Of a DNA stretch of 64,000 nt, positions 63,243 to 64,000 are shown piece after piece. How positions within the stretch are numbered: position 1 is the stretch's first letter; each line of letters starts with the position of its first letter. The position numbers were made by a program, and so were the translations under genes. This DNA comes from Dasania marina DSM 21967 (GTDB lineage: Bacteria > Pseudomonadota > Gammaproteobacteria > Pseudomonadales > Dasaniaceae), in assembly GCF_000373485.1 (NCBI RefSeq), contig NZ_KB891585.1, forward strand, positions 1 through 64,000. Direction: 5' to 3'. Under the pieces are notes generated by a model that had not been told where the DNA came from, did no database searches, and worked only from the letters and a program-made list of their open reading frames with translations.

Positions 63243-63270
63243 CGGCGCTTAAACCATAGGTTTAGCGCCG
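63243..63270. terminator. Bidirectional hairpin terminator
   Basis: CGGCGCT (63243-63249) pairs with AGCGCCG (63264-63270), extended by TAAACC/GGTTT, between the convergent DUF4399 gene and the small gene at 63283. No long T run follows on either side. Confidence 0.55.
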
Positions 63271-63282
63271 TGGTGAGCGTGG

Positions 63283-63459
63283 TTAATGGTGCTGGTGGGC
63301 TTCTAGTTCTTGCAATAAGTTTTTTAGTGTTGCCAGTTCTTGCTCTTTATCTAGGCTAACTGCTCTGGTTTTTGCCACCAGCATATCGAGCTCTTCGGTG
63401 GTGATATGGTGGTGGGCTGCCTTATCTAAAATATCCTCTATTATGGTTTTCCTATTCAT
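63283..63459 (-). CDS. Small protein, 58 aa, unknown
   Basis: ATG 63459, preceded by AGAGGTAGGT, encodes MNRKTIIEDILDKAAHHHIT and so on, ending ELEAHQHH before TAA 63283-63285. It is helical, acidic to neutral, with His clusters near residues 16-18 and at the end (HQHH). Good ribosome site and protein-like composition suggest a real gene. I recognise no family; the His richness might bind metal, which would suit the neighbouring RND pump and DUF4399 gene. That is inference. Confidence 0.6.
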   Translation of the reverse strand: MNRKTIIEDILDKAAHHHITTEELDMLVAKTRAVSLDKEQELATLKNLLQELEAHQHH

Positions 63460-63635
63460 ACCTACCTCTGTTACGGCTACTTCTGTCGATGGGCCACCGC
63501 GTTTACCCGGCAGCTAATTAATCTGCAGGGAAAACACTGGCCATAGCTATAGAGTAATGGAAATACACCGTTATATTAGAACAATGGGCTATTAAGGGAG
63601 CTTGCTTAAGCCTTATGTGGTGTTGACTGTGAGGT

Positions 63636-64000
63636 TTAGCCGGCGGCTTGGTCGTAGCGCTCGCTGAGGGTGTCGTAAAATTGATCGCGCACCGTGCTGA
63701 GTTCTTTTTTAAAGGCAGTGGTTTGCTCGCTGCTGTGATATCGACCGGGGTAAAATTGTTTTCTAAACTGCGCCATTTTACCGGTGTATAGCTTCATGGA
63801 TTTTTGTAGGCGCTTTTCTCCAAGCAACAGCAGCTTGGCATCGGCGACAGAGACTTGTTCAAAGACGTCTACAAATTGACCGCTAAGCTCATCCAGCTCT
63901 TTTTGCTGTTTCAGCGACATGCGATCAGCCTTGGGGCCTATTTCATTAATAAGCGAGGCATATTTCGAATAGGTGTGAGTGACCTTGCCCAGATGCTCGG
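63636..64000 (-). CDS. C-terminal part of an unknown helical protein (runs off the window)
   Basis: The frame is open from the right edge to the stop at 63636, about 121 residues, so the first internal Met (63920) is probably not the true start. The read part is HLGKVTHTYSKYASLINEIG then MSLKQQKELDELSGQFVDVF, SVADAKLLLLGEKRLQKSMK and KELSTVRDQFYDTLSERYDQ. It is long-helix, coiled-coil-like and without membrane segments. I recognise no family. Confidence 0.7.
   Translation of the reverse strand, partial: EHLGKVTHTYSKYASLINEIGPKADRMSLKQQKELDELSGQFVDVFEQVSVADAKLLLLGEKRLQKSMKLYTGKMAQFRKQFYPGRYHSSEQTTAFKKELSTVRDQFYDTLSERYDQAAG

Overview
The window looks like a chromosomal segment of a cold-adapted marine gammaproteobacterium with moderate GC, most likely near Cellvibrionales/Spongiibacteraceae. 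That placement is inference. It rests on the Pseudomonas-like core gene order (smc-zipA-ligA; leuCDB-asd-fimV-truA-trpF...accD-folC-dedD-cvpA-purF-metZ), a PEP-CTERM protein, an ice-binding protein and RAYT-linked repeats. No tRNA, rRNA or CRISPR array was recognised.

Layout. 1-940 is mobile: the end of an IS transposase, an AT-rich orphan gene whose stop codon lies inside a VCR-like integron attC site, and a tiny lipoprotein-like ORF. 988-7577 is accessory: a LysR regulator divergent from a DJ-1/PfpI protein, a DMT exporter, an ice-binding lipoprotein behind a 670-base leader with three hairpins, and a chromate transporter. 7820-15625 is the smc-zipA-ligA housekeeping run plus two small envelope genes. 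15649-19542 holds glyoxalase I, a VanZ-like protein, a flavodoxin, and a divergent pair made of an FHA protein and a Ser/Thr kinase carrying a second, degenerate kinase domain.

19539-42517 is dense biosynthetic and envelope core. A LysR regulator is divergent from leuCDB-asd. Then come fimV, truA, trpFBA, accD, folC, dedD, cvpA, purF and metZ, followed by a MoxR-DUF58-transglutaminase operon. It covers leucine, tryptophan, methionine/lysine precursor, fatty-acid, folate and purine synthesis, and polar pilus/twitching assembly.

42694-51336 is a plastic region with signs of decay. It contains a NYN/LOTUS gene broken by an amber codon, a near-perfect 131-bp direct duplication, a RAYT (Y1 HUH transposase) with satellite repeats, a PEP-CTERM protein, gene remnants, a CoA-acylating aldehyde dehydrogenase, and an operon of spondin-domain protein, ECF sigma factor and NrsF-like anti-sigma. 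The first and last genes of that operon each carry an apparent frameshift. 51522-64000 holds a PAP2 phosphatase, a MJ1255-type glycosyltransferase, an AraC regulator, an acyl-CoA dehydrogenase, a PQQ-type sugar dehydrogenase fused to cytochrome c, 3-methyladenine glycosylase, an RND efflux pair, a DUF4399 protein and two small genes.

The points most worth following up are the integron cassette at the left edge, the dispersed repeat family that links 2.7, 6.1, 43.5 and 44.9 kb to the RAYT, the kinase-pseudokinase/FHA pair, and the spondin-ECF-NrsF operon with its two frameshifts.
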